From positions 6,550,106 to 6,614,105 of the forward strand of contig CM019230.1 in NCBI GenBank assembly GCA_009741485.1: a stretch of 64,000 bases of DNA, given 5' to 3'. The position numbers were made by a program, and so were the translations under genes. Shown one piece after another: positions 14,142 to 48,956 of the stretch. The DNA is from Malurus cyaneus samueli. Its lineage: Eukaryota; Chordata; Aves; Passeriformes; Maluridae. Under the pieces are notes generated by a model that did not search any database, was not told where the DNA came from, and saw nothing but the letters and a program-made list of their open reading frames with translations. Position 1 is the first letter of the stretch. Each line of letters begins with the position of its first letter.

Positions 14142-16860
14142 GAGTGAGAAAGGGAGATCTCAGCAGGGCTCCCCAACACTGTCCAAGGTTAAATGTTTAA
14201 ATCAATAAATAAATTACTGCTGAGGCTCAAGACCCCCTGAAGGGGCAGCGAGGTTCCACCAAAGCCTCCCCTTCCCTTTGGGGAAGATTCACCCCAGCAA
14301 TTCCTGCATGGTTTTACAGAGCAGTTTTCCACCCCTGAGCCCTCCCTGCGCTGCTGCTCCTCTGACTGTTTATATTCCACTTCCTTCCTTTTGTTCTAAG
14401 CGAGAACCACGGACACCAATGACTTCCAATCGTTGGTCTCTGTTTATTTGAAGTTTTTCTTTGGCTGGGGCCAGGCTCGTGCTCTCTGTTGCCGGTAAAC
14501 AGCAGAGCTCTGGCATTTCACAGGGAAAGGTTTTGCCTTTTCCCATGGAAGACACTGATGTGTGTTCAGCCTGTGGAGCTGGGTGAGGTTCTGGTGTACC
14601 CCTGGAAGGCTCTGCTGTCCCTGGGTGGGTGTTAGGATTAGCCCAGGCTGAAGTTTTATCCTGGATCCTTTGCTAATATTTTCCTCTGGTGCTGTTTCAG
14701 CATCCCACTCCCCTCTTGCTGTCTGTCCCAAATATTCATCATGGATGTTCAGCAAAGAGATTTTCCTTTAGGAACATGGAACAGCCATTGGGAAACAGGG
14801 GCACGTGCAGTTAATGCTGCCTCGGGGAAAAGAATTCCCTCCCTTGAGGGAGAGAATATGACAGGATTTCATCTGTCACTTTTAATTGCACAGGGAATTA
14901 TATTAAGCATCATTTAGTGCAATAAATTATGTGCACATTAGTGTACATTAATAATACATTATTACACATTCTTTTTATTTAAGTCACATAGCAGGATATT
15001 GTCACTACAGTGTACAGTGCAGTGATGGGATTAAATATTTATTTTTCTGTTAGCAATGTGAATTGTTACAGAATAAAAAAAAGGGGGTGAATGTGCTCCA
15101 GCAGCAGGATTTTGGCTGTAATTGCTCAATAAAGATCTAGAAAAAGCCCCAAAGCTGTCTCCAGGCACACTGTGATGGCAGGAGAGAAAGAAGAAAAGCT
15201 CTGTTGCAAGCTGGCGTGGCATTAAAAAAAAAAAGAAAATAATTAACCCTGAAATCACTGGTAATTATCAGTAATTGGCACTTGGACTGGTAGTCTCATC
15301 AGAGAGAGCAATAATTTAGTGTGAGCTATAAAATTGCTTGTTTTCCCTCCTCAGGCAAACATTTCTAGGCTACATTGCCACAGCAGAAAATCCCTGATTT
15401 ATAAATGTGAGGTTCACCACAAACGGGGCCGTGAGCTGTGGTGGAGCCATCTGAAAATCTGAAATCTGCACTGAAATCTGCTGATCCTTCCTCTGAAGTC
15501 CCTGTTCTCTGCTCTTAAAAACAGCAAATCTGTATGGCAGAAGCCTGATCCAGAAGGTAGGGAGTGCAAGGTATGGAACCAAGGCAAGAACTTGGTGGAA
15601 CCAAGGTGTTGTTCTTCCCTGGTGGAAGTAATTTGGAGAAGTTGCCTGAAAGAAAACCCAAAAAAACAACCCTTTTAAAAATTATTGTTATTAAAGCAAG
15701 ATGAAGTTAAAACCTGTTATGTTCATACAATATTTTTTGTATTTACAAAGAGTTACTAGTGCCTCTCTGCTTTGTTGCCCTAAAAATTTGGTGGTGGAGC
15801 TGCCTTTATATTGGAAAAGTGCCTTTATCAGCCCTGCAAATGTAAAATCAGCCCAATTCCAGCTCTGGGAAAACTCCTGTTCTGTGGGCTTGGAGATCTC
15901 TTAGGTGCTGGGAGGATGTGCTTCAAAGAAAGGTGCAAAATTGGTGTTTTGAGTTCTTCTGGCAGCACCCAGAGTGTGTAACTGGGCTTCTCCACAGCTG
16001 GGAACGCTGCAGGAGCTGCTCCAGGTTCTGGGGGTGAAGGAGATGGGGTCAGGAAGCTCTGGGGCTGTCAGGGTCTGCAGGGGAGGCCAAAGATCCTTTA
16101 CAGGACGTGACATAAGCATTCTCCATTCCAGGTGGAGAAAGGAGGACATCCAGAAGGTCAGGACACTGATATTGGGGTGGAAGGTGGGTGCTCACGAGCT
16201 TTTCTGGTTGGCTTCAGGATTCCTGTTGGGGATCCATCACTAAAATAACTGGGATTTTTAATAATATTATTCTTGCTTGTAGCCTAAATGGGCTTTTTCA
16301 ACTGCAGTGGCAGCATTGTTTACCTTGAAAAGGAAAATTGCAGCAGTGGGAGGTGGGCACTGCTGGTGGACAAGAGCAGGTGAGTGACCAGACACATCTG
16401 CAAGCACCAGCACGAGCTCCCATCCCATCCTGGGAGCTGAAACCCAGTTCTAATTCATCTGCAAATCTGAGGCAGAGCAGGACCCTCTGCCTTGAGCCCC
16501 TCCATGAGGATGATCTGCCCTTCCCCAGCAGCTCCAGCTCCAGCACCAGCACCCCCAGCCTGGTCCTGCTCTGCCTTGATTCTGTTTCACATCCCAGCTC
16601 GTCCCAAGTCACTGCCTTGATGTGTTTTTAAAAATAAAACAGCAAAACTCCTTCACTTTCAGAACTTTTGTTTAAATCTAGGAAATCCCATCTCCAGAAG
16701 GCCTGGGCAATGCTGAGGCTGCCAAGTCTTGTGTTGGGAAACTCGGAAATGCCAGATTCAAACTGCCCGGGCCATCTTCCGCTGTGCCCCTGCCTGTTTC
16801 CCATTTGCTGCAGCTTTTAATGGTACAGGCACATCCTCCTTTATCCTGGGGCTAAGGCAT

Positions 16861-16896
16861 TTTGCATATATTAACCTGATTTGCATATATTAACCT
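16861..16896. repeat. 17-bp direct repeat with period 19
   Basis: The unit tttgcatatattaacct occurs at 16861-16877 and 16880-16896. The second copy together with the preceding base makes an exact ATTTGCAT octamer (16879-16886), a POU-factor type site; the first copy is preceded by an extra T. Confidence 0.75.
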
Positions 16897-17449
16897 AATT
16901 TATTGTAGTGAAGGGAATCCTGCTGCTCACCTTTCCATCAGTGCCGCTGAGCAGCAGCCGCTGTGATGCCACATTGATAATGAGGAGGGCAAAAATTGCC
17001 CTGCTCGTCATTTTAATCTCCAAGTCAGGCAGGAAATGTGCCATTTTTACTTCTGGCTGTTGCCATTGTTTGTGTTGAGGCTCAGGAGATGCAGTTTTCC
17101 TTATGAGGGTTTGTCAGGGAGCTGAAATGCTGCTTTTGCTGTTGCATCTGCTCTGGGATGTGTGTGCTCCACTCTGGGAAGTGTGAGAGGTTCTGAGCCC
17201 TGACAAAACCCAGGCTCTAAAGCAAAAGGGCATCGTGGGACAGAGAAATAACCTCACCTGCACTCCCAGCTCTCCTCTGCTGATCCCTGGACTGGGGAAG
17301 GGGTTTGGGTAAGCCCAGCAGGAGGGCTGGACTCAGCTGTGGGATTTGACTATGGATGAGTCCCATTCCTGGAGCTACAGGGGTTGTGCATTGACTCTGG
17401 GGCAGATTTAGTGCAGGTGAGGAGCTGTCTGCCGTGTCCATGCCCTGGA

Positions 17450-18083
17450 TAAAGCAGGACACAGATCCATTCTCTCTGCAAGCAAAGCACCGAGGCTGTC
17501 GGTGGCTGTCGAGGCAGGAATTTACCCGATATTCCAGCATGGAGTTACCCGGGCACCGAGGGCGACGCCTCCCAGTCGCGCCAGGGGGAAATTTGGAGAA
17601 ACCTCAGGCACGGGAGGTCGGGGAGCTCCCTCACTCTGCCTTGAGCGGGCGGGGGAAGCCGAGCAGCCTCTCCACCTTCAGCTCAGCCCTTTTCCTGTGG
17701 GCCGGTGCTCGGTGCGGAGGGAGGGAGGGTCCAGAGGGCTGTGCCTGCCCGGCCAGGTGTGCGAGGGAGGGAGGAATGAATGCCACCCTGCGTCACGGGC
17801 ACCCCCTCCTCCCGCCCAGCCGGGATAAAACTTCTCCTCACCTGCCATCCAATCTCATTTATCGCAGCTCCCACCTTTCCTCCCTGCCAGCCCCTCGGGA
17901 GGGCGAGGCGGCAGCGCCGGGACAGCGAGAACAAAGTGGATATTTGACCGGAGGGTGCAGGAATCCGCAGGGAGTTATGCGGGATCGCGGGCTGGCTGCG
18001 CTCCCCGCCGGACCGGGAGTTGACGTTTAACCGGAAAGAGAAAAGGGACACAAAATAGAGAGGAGGGAGGGGAAATTGGAAAG

Positions 18084-18121
<38 letters not shown>

Positions 18122-18800
18122 AATCAAAGCTGGAAATCAAGTTGCAGCAGCGAAGCAGCACGTTGCCCCTGTGCCTTGGGAAGAATTTCTTGGCGTGCTG
18201 TGTGGGTGCCTGTTATTCGGGCTGCGGCAGAGGATTTGGACACTGAGTCAGACCCAGCGCTAATGAGGTTTGTGGAATTAATTCCGCTGTGCTCTGCAGC
18301 GTCCAGCTCGCCTGAACTTTGGTGCGTTGATGAAGCGGGCGGTGAATCCATGCGCGGGCAGGTGGGCAGGACACGGGCAGGACACGCGGGGCTCAGCCCC
18401 TGCCCGCCTGTTCGCTCTGTTTGCCCGGGGTTTTGGCTGTCGTTCGCCGTCCTGTGCCTCTGGGCTGGCTGGGAAAGGCAACGCTGGTGGCCGGGCAGGG
18501 CTTTGGGGGCTGCAGGGGTCGGGGTTGGGGCTGCCCTGGGTGGGCCGGCAGAGCAGAGCCCTTTGGGGACAGGCTGGTGGAGGTTCAGGGGTCCCTCAGC
18601 CCGGTTCCAGGTGGAAAGGCTCTTGTCCCTTGGAGCTGACACGCACGGAAAGCTCTCCCGGGTGGAAGCGTGCAAGGTCAGCCGGGCTGTGGGTGTCCTC
18701 GGCCCGCGGAGCCCACCGGGGGTTTCTCAGAACTGGTGGCTGCCCCTGAGAAGGGGGAGTAAAAGGAGGGAGATCCCCGGAGGAAAAGGCCAGGAGAGAG
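17450..18800 (+). promoter_or_regulatory. CpG-rich block, candidate ITGB4 promoter/first non-coding exon region
   Basis: CG dinucleotides become frequent here compared with flanking DNA (for example around 17560-17720, 17880-18010 and 18220-18460). A TATA-like gataaaa occurs at about 17822. ITGB4 in mammals has a non-coding first exon well upstream of the ATG exon, and here the ATG exon at 22802 begins with a splice acceptor, so an upstream exon must exist. This is the best-looking CpG-rich candidate in the gap, but I could not place a transcription start or donor. A 36-base A-run sits inside it. Confidence 0.35.
18084..18119 (+). repeat. Poly(A) run of 36 bases
   Basis: An uninterrupted run of 36 A residues is preceded by a purine-rich ggaggggaaattggaaag and followed by gaaatcaaag. 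No target-site duplication or adjacent processed-gene sequence was recognised. Confidence 0.95.
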
Positions 18801-21800
18801 GGGAGATTTAGGGTGGGCTCTGCTGGACTGCAGGTGTTGGGGTATTTGCAAATCGGTGGCTCTGAAAAGGACAGGGAATGGGGAAAGAGCCGGGAGGGCT
18901 GGTGTGGGGGCTGACAGGCAGGGATGAGGTGGGAAAAGGGGGATGAGGAGCACCCACGAAGGGGAGGGAGAGGAAAAGTGTCTTGTGGGGTCACAGGAGC
19001 AGAGGAGGTGACGGGAGCAGCACGTGGAGGGAATACGAGGGTCCCGGGCGGTGCTGGAGTTTGGGCAGTCCCACAGGCAGCGTCCTGCCCTCCCTGCCCT
19101 GCTCCTGGGGGTACCCCCAGCCCAAACCGGGGGGCACAGGGAGGAGATGGCACCGCAGCCACCAGCCCTGCACGGCTCAGCGGGTGCTGGCCACAAAGCA
19201 GCTCCATGGGGGACCCTGACTGGGGCCTGCCGTGCTCTGTCCCTCACTGGAGGATGCTGAGAGCCGTGTCCGGGGTCTGGAGCTGAAAACAACAAATGGG
19301 GACATTGACGTGGAGTGTCCCAGCTGCAGGAGCACATCTGGGGAAGGAGGGAAAAGGGATGGGGAAGAAAAAAACAGACCAGCATGATTTTGCATATCAG
19401 CGATGATTTGATTTGCAGGTTGAGTTTTTGGCAGTTTTTTGTGGGATCTGGCTTGATAATTTTCAAGTTTTGGAGCGTGGTCACAGCGTGCTGTGGCACC
19501 ACACGTGCTGGGGAGAGAGAGAGAGCAGGAGCTGTGTCCCTGAGCCCCTGGGCTGTGCCTGCTGCCCATCCCAGCACAGACAGACACGGGGATGGTCCTT
19601 GCTGCCTCCACCCATCCTCCAGGCTCAGTGCCCTGCACAGCCCCCATGAAAAGCGCAATTGCCAGCCCAGGGAGGAGCGGCTGTGCTTGGCAACTCCTCG
19701 GTGCAGATCTCCCTCCCCTTCCCGCTCCCGTGTCCCAGCCTGCCGGGTGTTCCCCACGTGGCTGCCGGACCAGGGTCCCGCTGCTGCTTCGTGGCTCATC
19801 CCAACCTCCTCCCTCTGCCCCAGCCGCTCCTCCAACCCTGCCTTCTGCCCCATCGCACCAGCGCTTGTTCGGAGCACTGCCTGGATTTTTGGTGATGAGG
19901 TAGCCAGCCCTAACTTTTCCAAACTCAGGTGTTCCTGATGTATTTCTAGAGCAGAGTTGTTAAGGTGCAGCCAAAAGCTGGGGGAGCGAAAAGATACCTG
20001 GAGGAAACGCTGGAGCAGGTCTGGGGAGTGGTAGGAAATTTGTGAGCAGCCAGGAGCTGCTCTGCCTCACTCCTTGTTTTCCTACAACTGAACAGATTTT
20101 TTTTTTTATTGTTGTTGTTGCTGTTGTCATGAAAACATGAAACAATTTTCCCTGCTGCTTTCCTGAAGTGAAAGTGGCGTTTTCCCTTCCAGAGGACACC
20201 TTTCAAAGCAAGGGGTGGCCGCTCCCATATTTTTGCACAAATACTGCGGGCTGCATTCCTGCAGTGGCCATGCTCTGTGCCACCAGCACCCGGCCTGCTG
20301 GCACCTGCCCAGAAAAATCCTTGAAGGTTGGTGGCTCATAGGGCAACAAGGGTGTTAATATTGAGCAGGGTTTTATGGTCTTTTATCTCATCTCTTGAAA
20401 AGAGATGGTGGCATTTCTGTGCCCGAGGCCCAGGGCGTGTCCATCTGTTCCTTGGTGAGTTTTCCCATCTGGTGATTAAAGGAAGAGAAATTGGGTCTTC
20501 GTGAGTCTGGTCCCATATTCAATCCTTTCCTTGTGGCCCCTGCCATGTGGGAGATGGGATTTGCTCTGTGCTCAGGGCGTGTTTGAAATTGTGTTTTCCC
20601 TCCACTGGCTCTAAGGATTTCTCCTCTACGCTTTGATCTCCCCTCTAACTGGCACCTCCCCACAGCTCTGTCTCTGCCCTGTCCTGGCCTGGAATGCTGG
20701 GGTTGAGCAAAGGAAAAAAGGGATTTTCCTGGCTTCAAAGTCCACCTCTGTTGGTAGCAAGGGACGCAGCATTTGCCAGCAAGTGTTGCTGTGAGGACTG
20801 GAGGAGGTGACAGGCATGTCCAGGGTGAGGACTGCCACCAGAGGAGGTGACAGGCATGTCTGGGGTGAGGACTGCCACCAGAGGAGGTGACAGCAATGTC
20901 TAGGGTGAGGAACGAGGACTGTCAGGCTCAGAGCCAGCACTGGGACTTGACCTGTGGGGACAGGGACCGCCCAAAGCCAAACCTGCCAAGGGCCCAGCTG
21001 GAGCAGGCAGTGTGGCAGGGAGGGAAGCAGAGGAGTCCCCTGGCTCAGCTGGTTCCTTTTACCCGTAAGAAAAGCAGCACATTGGCAGAACAGCCACTGT
21101 CTGCAGGTCCTGAGGAACAGCAGGAGTTTTCCTGCAGAGATGCCTCCATGTTCCTCACGTGTAAGCCATGGGACATTAATGACTGTGACAAACCCCTCTG
21201 GGCACAGCTGACAGGATGAATGAGACGCCAATGTCCTGTCAATCACTGCCTGGGTATCCCAGGGAACTGGTGCAGTCGGATCACAGATGTCCCATCGATG
21301 CTGGGTTGGTTGAGCCCTGTGTCACAATGTCACTGTATTCATGGATTTCCACTGGCTGCAGTGGCCAGTGCAGGATGCAGGGGCTGAGTGTGGATCTGGT
21401 GCTGTCGAGACCAGGCTGGGTCTTCCCAGGGGTTTCCCTGCAGCCCAGGCCAGGCTGTGAGTAGCTGAGTCTCCAGGTGACCACTCTGTGTGCTGGATGA
21501 TCCTCAGGGAACTCGGACTGCACACAACAGCTATTGCCATTTTCCTTCCCTGTTTGAAGTGGTTTTCACATTCTTTTAATTTTAGTGTCAGGGCTGACAC
21601 GGCAAGAAGCTCCAAGACAATTCATTCACATTTTACATTTCACACTTGCACTTTCCAGAAAGGAGTTGCTTCAAAGATATGTTTACACTGTTGTTATTTC
21701 CTTGACTCAGTTGCCCTGCTGGGTGCCAGAATGAACCTCTGGCACTGCAGCTGCAGGACTCAAATTCCAGCTTTGTCCCTTTTGTTTACCACCTCCAAAT

Positions 21801-22801
21801 GCTGACTTCTGGATGGCACTGGGTTTCCTCAGTCACGTGTGGGTGCAGGGAGAATGGCTCACTCTGTTTAGGGTTTGGCCTCTCTATCCATTGAGGGGTC
21901 CTGCTGCCCTGAACAGGACAAAGGGGAGCTGCCAGGCTCTCAAAACCACAGATTCATTCAACAAAATTCTGAGCCTGGCATTTCCCAAGGTCTCACCCGC
22001 TCTTTGTTGTTAGCTCCATCATCCTGGAAACTCTTAGTGGGATAGGAAATAGCTGAAGGGAGGGGTCACTGTTGCTTTTGGGGAGAGATGTGGACAGTCA
22101 CTTTGTTTTCCTCTGTTTTTTTTTTTACCCTAACATGCCAGGAAAAGCAATATCTCACCCTGGTCAGTGCTCACACGCGTGGACATGAGGGGATGAAAGG
22201 GTTTACCTCAATATTTTAATAGGATCCCAGGTGCACAATTTGTCAAGGTGGAAAACATTGAAGGTGCACACCGTGACATGATACATAGATACATGTATTT
22301 AATTTTTATAGACTTCACAAATTAGTGTATCTATCTAGAATTCCCCAATCAGAAACTTAACAAATGAAGTAATATCCCACTATTTGAAAGAATTCCTCCC
22401 ATCTAGACAAGGCTAGAGCCTGGTTTACACAATGTGTTCAGAGAGAAGGCTTCACCCAACGCTGGAGCCTCAAGTTTTGAGATAGCACAGAGCACACTGA
22501 CCCCTCACTGAGGGTGTTTGGTCTCTCTGCCCAGCAGAACCCCGAAACTGAGCTGGAATATCAGGCTGCAGGAATTACAGCATGTAGGCAAAGGGTACCA
22601 GGAATACATGAAGGATACAGAAAATGTCTAAAAGGGTATGTAAAATATAGTAAAGGGTATTTAGAAAGAAAAGGCAAAAATCATCAGGCATCAGTCCCAC
22701 CCCAGCAGGGCTGAGAGGGGCTCTGTGGGAGCTGCCCTGATCACATCCAGGTTCGTTTCCATCCCTCAGCTCTCTGCAATGGAGCAATGCCTTTGTTTCA
22801 G
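18801..22801. other. Non-coding stretch upstream of the ITGB4 ATG exon
   Basis: No gene is supportable. The region is moderately GC-rich to about 19.9 kb, then ordinary. It holds a 40-bp tandem repeat at 20801-20911. If the ITGB4 promoter is the CpG block at about 17.5-18.8 kb, this is ITGB4 intron 1. A long antisense open frame (18678-19922) has no recognisable domain. Confidence 0.55.
20801..20911. repeat. 40-bp tandem repeat, about 2.8 copies
   Basis: Units start at 20801, 20841 and 20881 with gaggaggtgacaggcatgtc or a close variant and continue gggtgaggactgccacca. Copies 1 and 2 differ at about two positions; copy 3 is shorter and more diverged. Confidence 0.9.
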
Positions 22802-22811
22802 GAGGAAGAGG

Positions 22812-46537
<23,726 letters not shown>

Positions 46538-48550
46538 GCCAGGCCAGGCTGAGCTCCAGCGGGACTTTTGGGGTCGGATGGCAGGATTTGATGGAACAAC
46601 CCAAGAGTGCTTCATCCAGGCGGTGCCTGGGCAGCTCCTCCTGTGGGCACAGACCCTCCGTGGCACTCCAAGCTCTGCACTTCTCTGGGTGTGTATGCTC
46701 ATCCTTCAGGGCTGAAACTGGGGTGTCTGCATGGCTCCAGCCACCCCAGGTAAATGGAACAGAATGATTCATTCTCAGGTTCTCAGTTTTGAGAGGATCT
46801 CAGATGTCAAAATCCTGATTTATAGAGGGTCACCATTCCCATCTTTGCTCCGGGCTCTCTGGCAGCTTGCCTGTCCTCTGGAGATGGTTGTTTTGTTCAG
46901 TTTGGGTTTTTTTTATGAGAGCTGCAAGGCAGGGTTTTGGGGTAACCTGTGCTTTCCTGCTGCACCTATTTGTGTCTGTCCTTCACTGCTGGCATTTGGT
47001 ACCACGATAGCCAAGAATAACCTTCTGTTTGTGTTGCGTCACTTGATGGCCTCTGATGCTTTTTTATTTTTGCATACAACATTGTACAGTTTTCATAGTA
47101 TATATATAAATATATATATAAATGTATTTTATTATTTTATAAAAAAAAAATCGAGGTGGATGAGATCTGTGCTGAATGTGGAGGCTACACTGGGGTTGTG
47201 GCTGCTGAGGAACATGAACAACTGGAAGAAATGAGTTAAGGGCTTGATCCAAAGGCCCCTTGAACGCTGTGAGGAGGCTGGGGATGATCTGGGGGGTTCT
47301 GCCTTGGACTTTGTGTCCTCCAGCACCAGGGACTCCAGCAGAAAATTGCAAGGGGCCAGATCCACTCACTGCAGAGCATCCCCGTGGACACAGAAGTGCT
47401 GGGAGCAAAGGGGGCCAAGGATGGGGATGGCCCCAGCAGGCGAGATGGGAACTGTGCTGGGATTCCTCACACATGATTGGAGAGAGGGAGATGATGTTGG
47501 GTATCTTTTTAAAGATTTTTTGCCCAGCAACAACGTCCATAAAGGGACCTGTGATCCATCAGCAAACACAAAGGAAGAGCAAGCCTGGGACAGCAGGTGC
47601 TCCCACCATCCTGAGCACCCCTGAGACTCCTTCAGCCCCAGCTTTAGCACCCCTCCCATGGGGCTGACTGAGCTGAGAGCCTGTTGGGCATCATTTCCCA
47701 GCACTGGGCAGATCCCTGGAGTGTCCCTGCCCTCTGCCAGGGAGAACAATCGGGCTCAGTGCTGCCAAGCAGTGCAAGGTTTCCCTGGCGTGTTCCAGGG
47801 AGCAGGCGAGGAGCCTGCCAGGAGCCTGCCTGGAGCAGCAGCTGCCCCTGGGTTGGAGCTTCCAACCAAAGCAGCAGCTGCCTGGGCCCCCTGGCAGCAT
47901 CATCAGCTGCTTTGATCTTACAATGGACCTTGATGCTTTTTATTGTTTTTTTTTTAATTTCTTTTTTTCTTTTGGCTTCTGAAGAAGAGCTCACCACCGA
48001 CAGTTCCCTCCCCTCTCCAGGCTTTTTCTTTCACAGCTGGGGAGGAACTGTACATCTTCCAGCCAACCATGGATGTGGGTGAATCAAGCCCACAGGAGCC
48101 TCCAGCACTGTGGATGGAGCTGGGTCAGTTTTGAATGTGGCTCAAGGGATCCTTCACCAGCCCTGTGGTTTTCCTGTGCCTTTGAGAAGCACTTGTTTCT
48201 CCTGAGCAAGTGCCAGTGGCAGGAGCCTCCCTCCCTGTTCCCATCTCGCCTGGGGTTGGGGTTTTTCTCTGATCCCTTCCCTGGGCTTTGTTCTCCAGGG
48301 TAAAACACCGAGAACTGCCTAGAAACGGAGTTTTCCAAGCGTTTTAACCAAAGATGATCCTGATCCAAGAGCAGAGTCTGACCCAGCAGCTGCTCTCCAG
48401 GGACTCAGGCCATCCCCCTGCACATGCACTAACCCAGACCTGTGGTTTTTAATTCCATCTGCTTGTTGGAGCTGGTGCTGCTCCAGTCTTTCCAGGTCGG
48501 ATCCAGATCAGGTCTGTGATCAGATGGCTTCCTCTTGCACTCAATAAATA
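46538..48550 (+). other. ITGB4: ITGB4 3' untranslated and convergent intergenic region
   Basis: No coding sequence is recognised. It contains an AT repeat at about 47098-47122 and T-rich stretches at about 47943-47970. The only canonical sense AATAAA after the stop is at 48543-48548, so the 3' UTR may be about 2 kb; a shorter transcript using a non-canonical signal is possible. Confidence 0.5.
48543..48548 (+). terminator. ITGB4: AATAAA poly(A) signal, candidate ITGB4 3' end
   Basis: First canonical sense hexamer downstream of the ITGB4 stop, about 2.0 kb away. It lies about 310 bases from the GALK1 poly(A) signal on the opposite strand, so the two 3' ends nearly meet. Confidence 0.5.
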
Positions 48551-48853
48551 CGTTCTCTATATTCTGCCTCTTTATTTTTTTTTTTAGAAGTAAATTTAAA
48601 AAATCCCTCCCCACTGCAATATCCTCCATCTGCAGCAGAGGCAGGGCCTGTGCCAGAGGCAGATTCCCAAACAGGAACTTGTGCCAAGTGTCAGTGCCTG
48701 CTGCTCCCTCACTGCCATCCCCTCCTGTGACCACAGCTCTGCTGCCCCCACATCCTGGGAGTGCAAACTGGAGTTAAACCAGTCTCCTCTGAGAAACAAT
48801 CCCCAGTGATTTTGGCTCAGGTGGGCACAGAACCACTGTGCAAATGTTTTGCA

Positions 48854-48859
48854 TTTATT
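48854..48859 (-). terminator. GALK1: AATAAA poly(A) signal for GALK1
   Basis: TTTATT on the plus strand reads AATAAA on the minus strand, about 98 bases past the GALK1 stop. A second minus-strand AATAAA lies at 48571-48576. Confidence 0.7.
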
Positions 48860-48956
48860 AGGCAAATGATGCAGATGGCCACACTGGTTCCCTTGGGAAA
48901 GCCTCAGGGAGGGAGGCAATGCCAGCCCAAGGTTCCCAGGTGAGGTGGTCACTCCT

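Larger units (their letters stand above)
10880..17440. other. Intergenic sequence between SAP30BP and ITGB4
   Basis: I see no supportable gene. Contents noted: an A-run at about 11459-11475, a T/G-rich low-complexity stretch at about 11594-11740, a CR1 fragment at about 14031-14141, an AT-rich block at about 14880-15060 and a short direct repeat at 16861-16896. Some of the left part may be SAP30BP 3' UTR. The many small open frames lack recognisable domains or consistent splice structure. Confidence 0.6.

Noticed and set aside
18678..19922. A 414-codon minus-strand open frame in the ITGB4 upstream region
   Set aside because: The translation is Pro/Ser/Arg-rich with no recognisable domain, and the region is GC-rich, where long chance frames are common. 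No splice or promoter support.
22779..22811. Alternative upstream ITGB4 start at 22779
   Set aside because: The ATG lies before the acceptor tttgtttcag at 22792-22801, so it is intronic. The ATG at 22812 opens a normal signal peptide.
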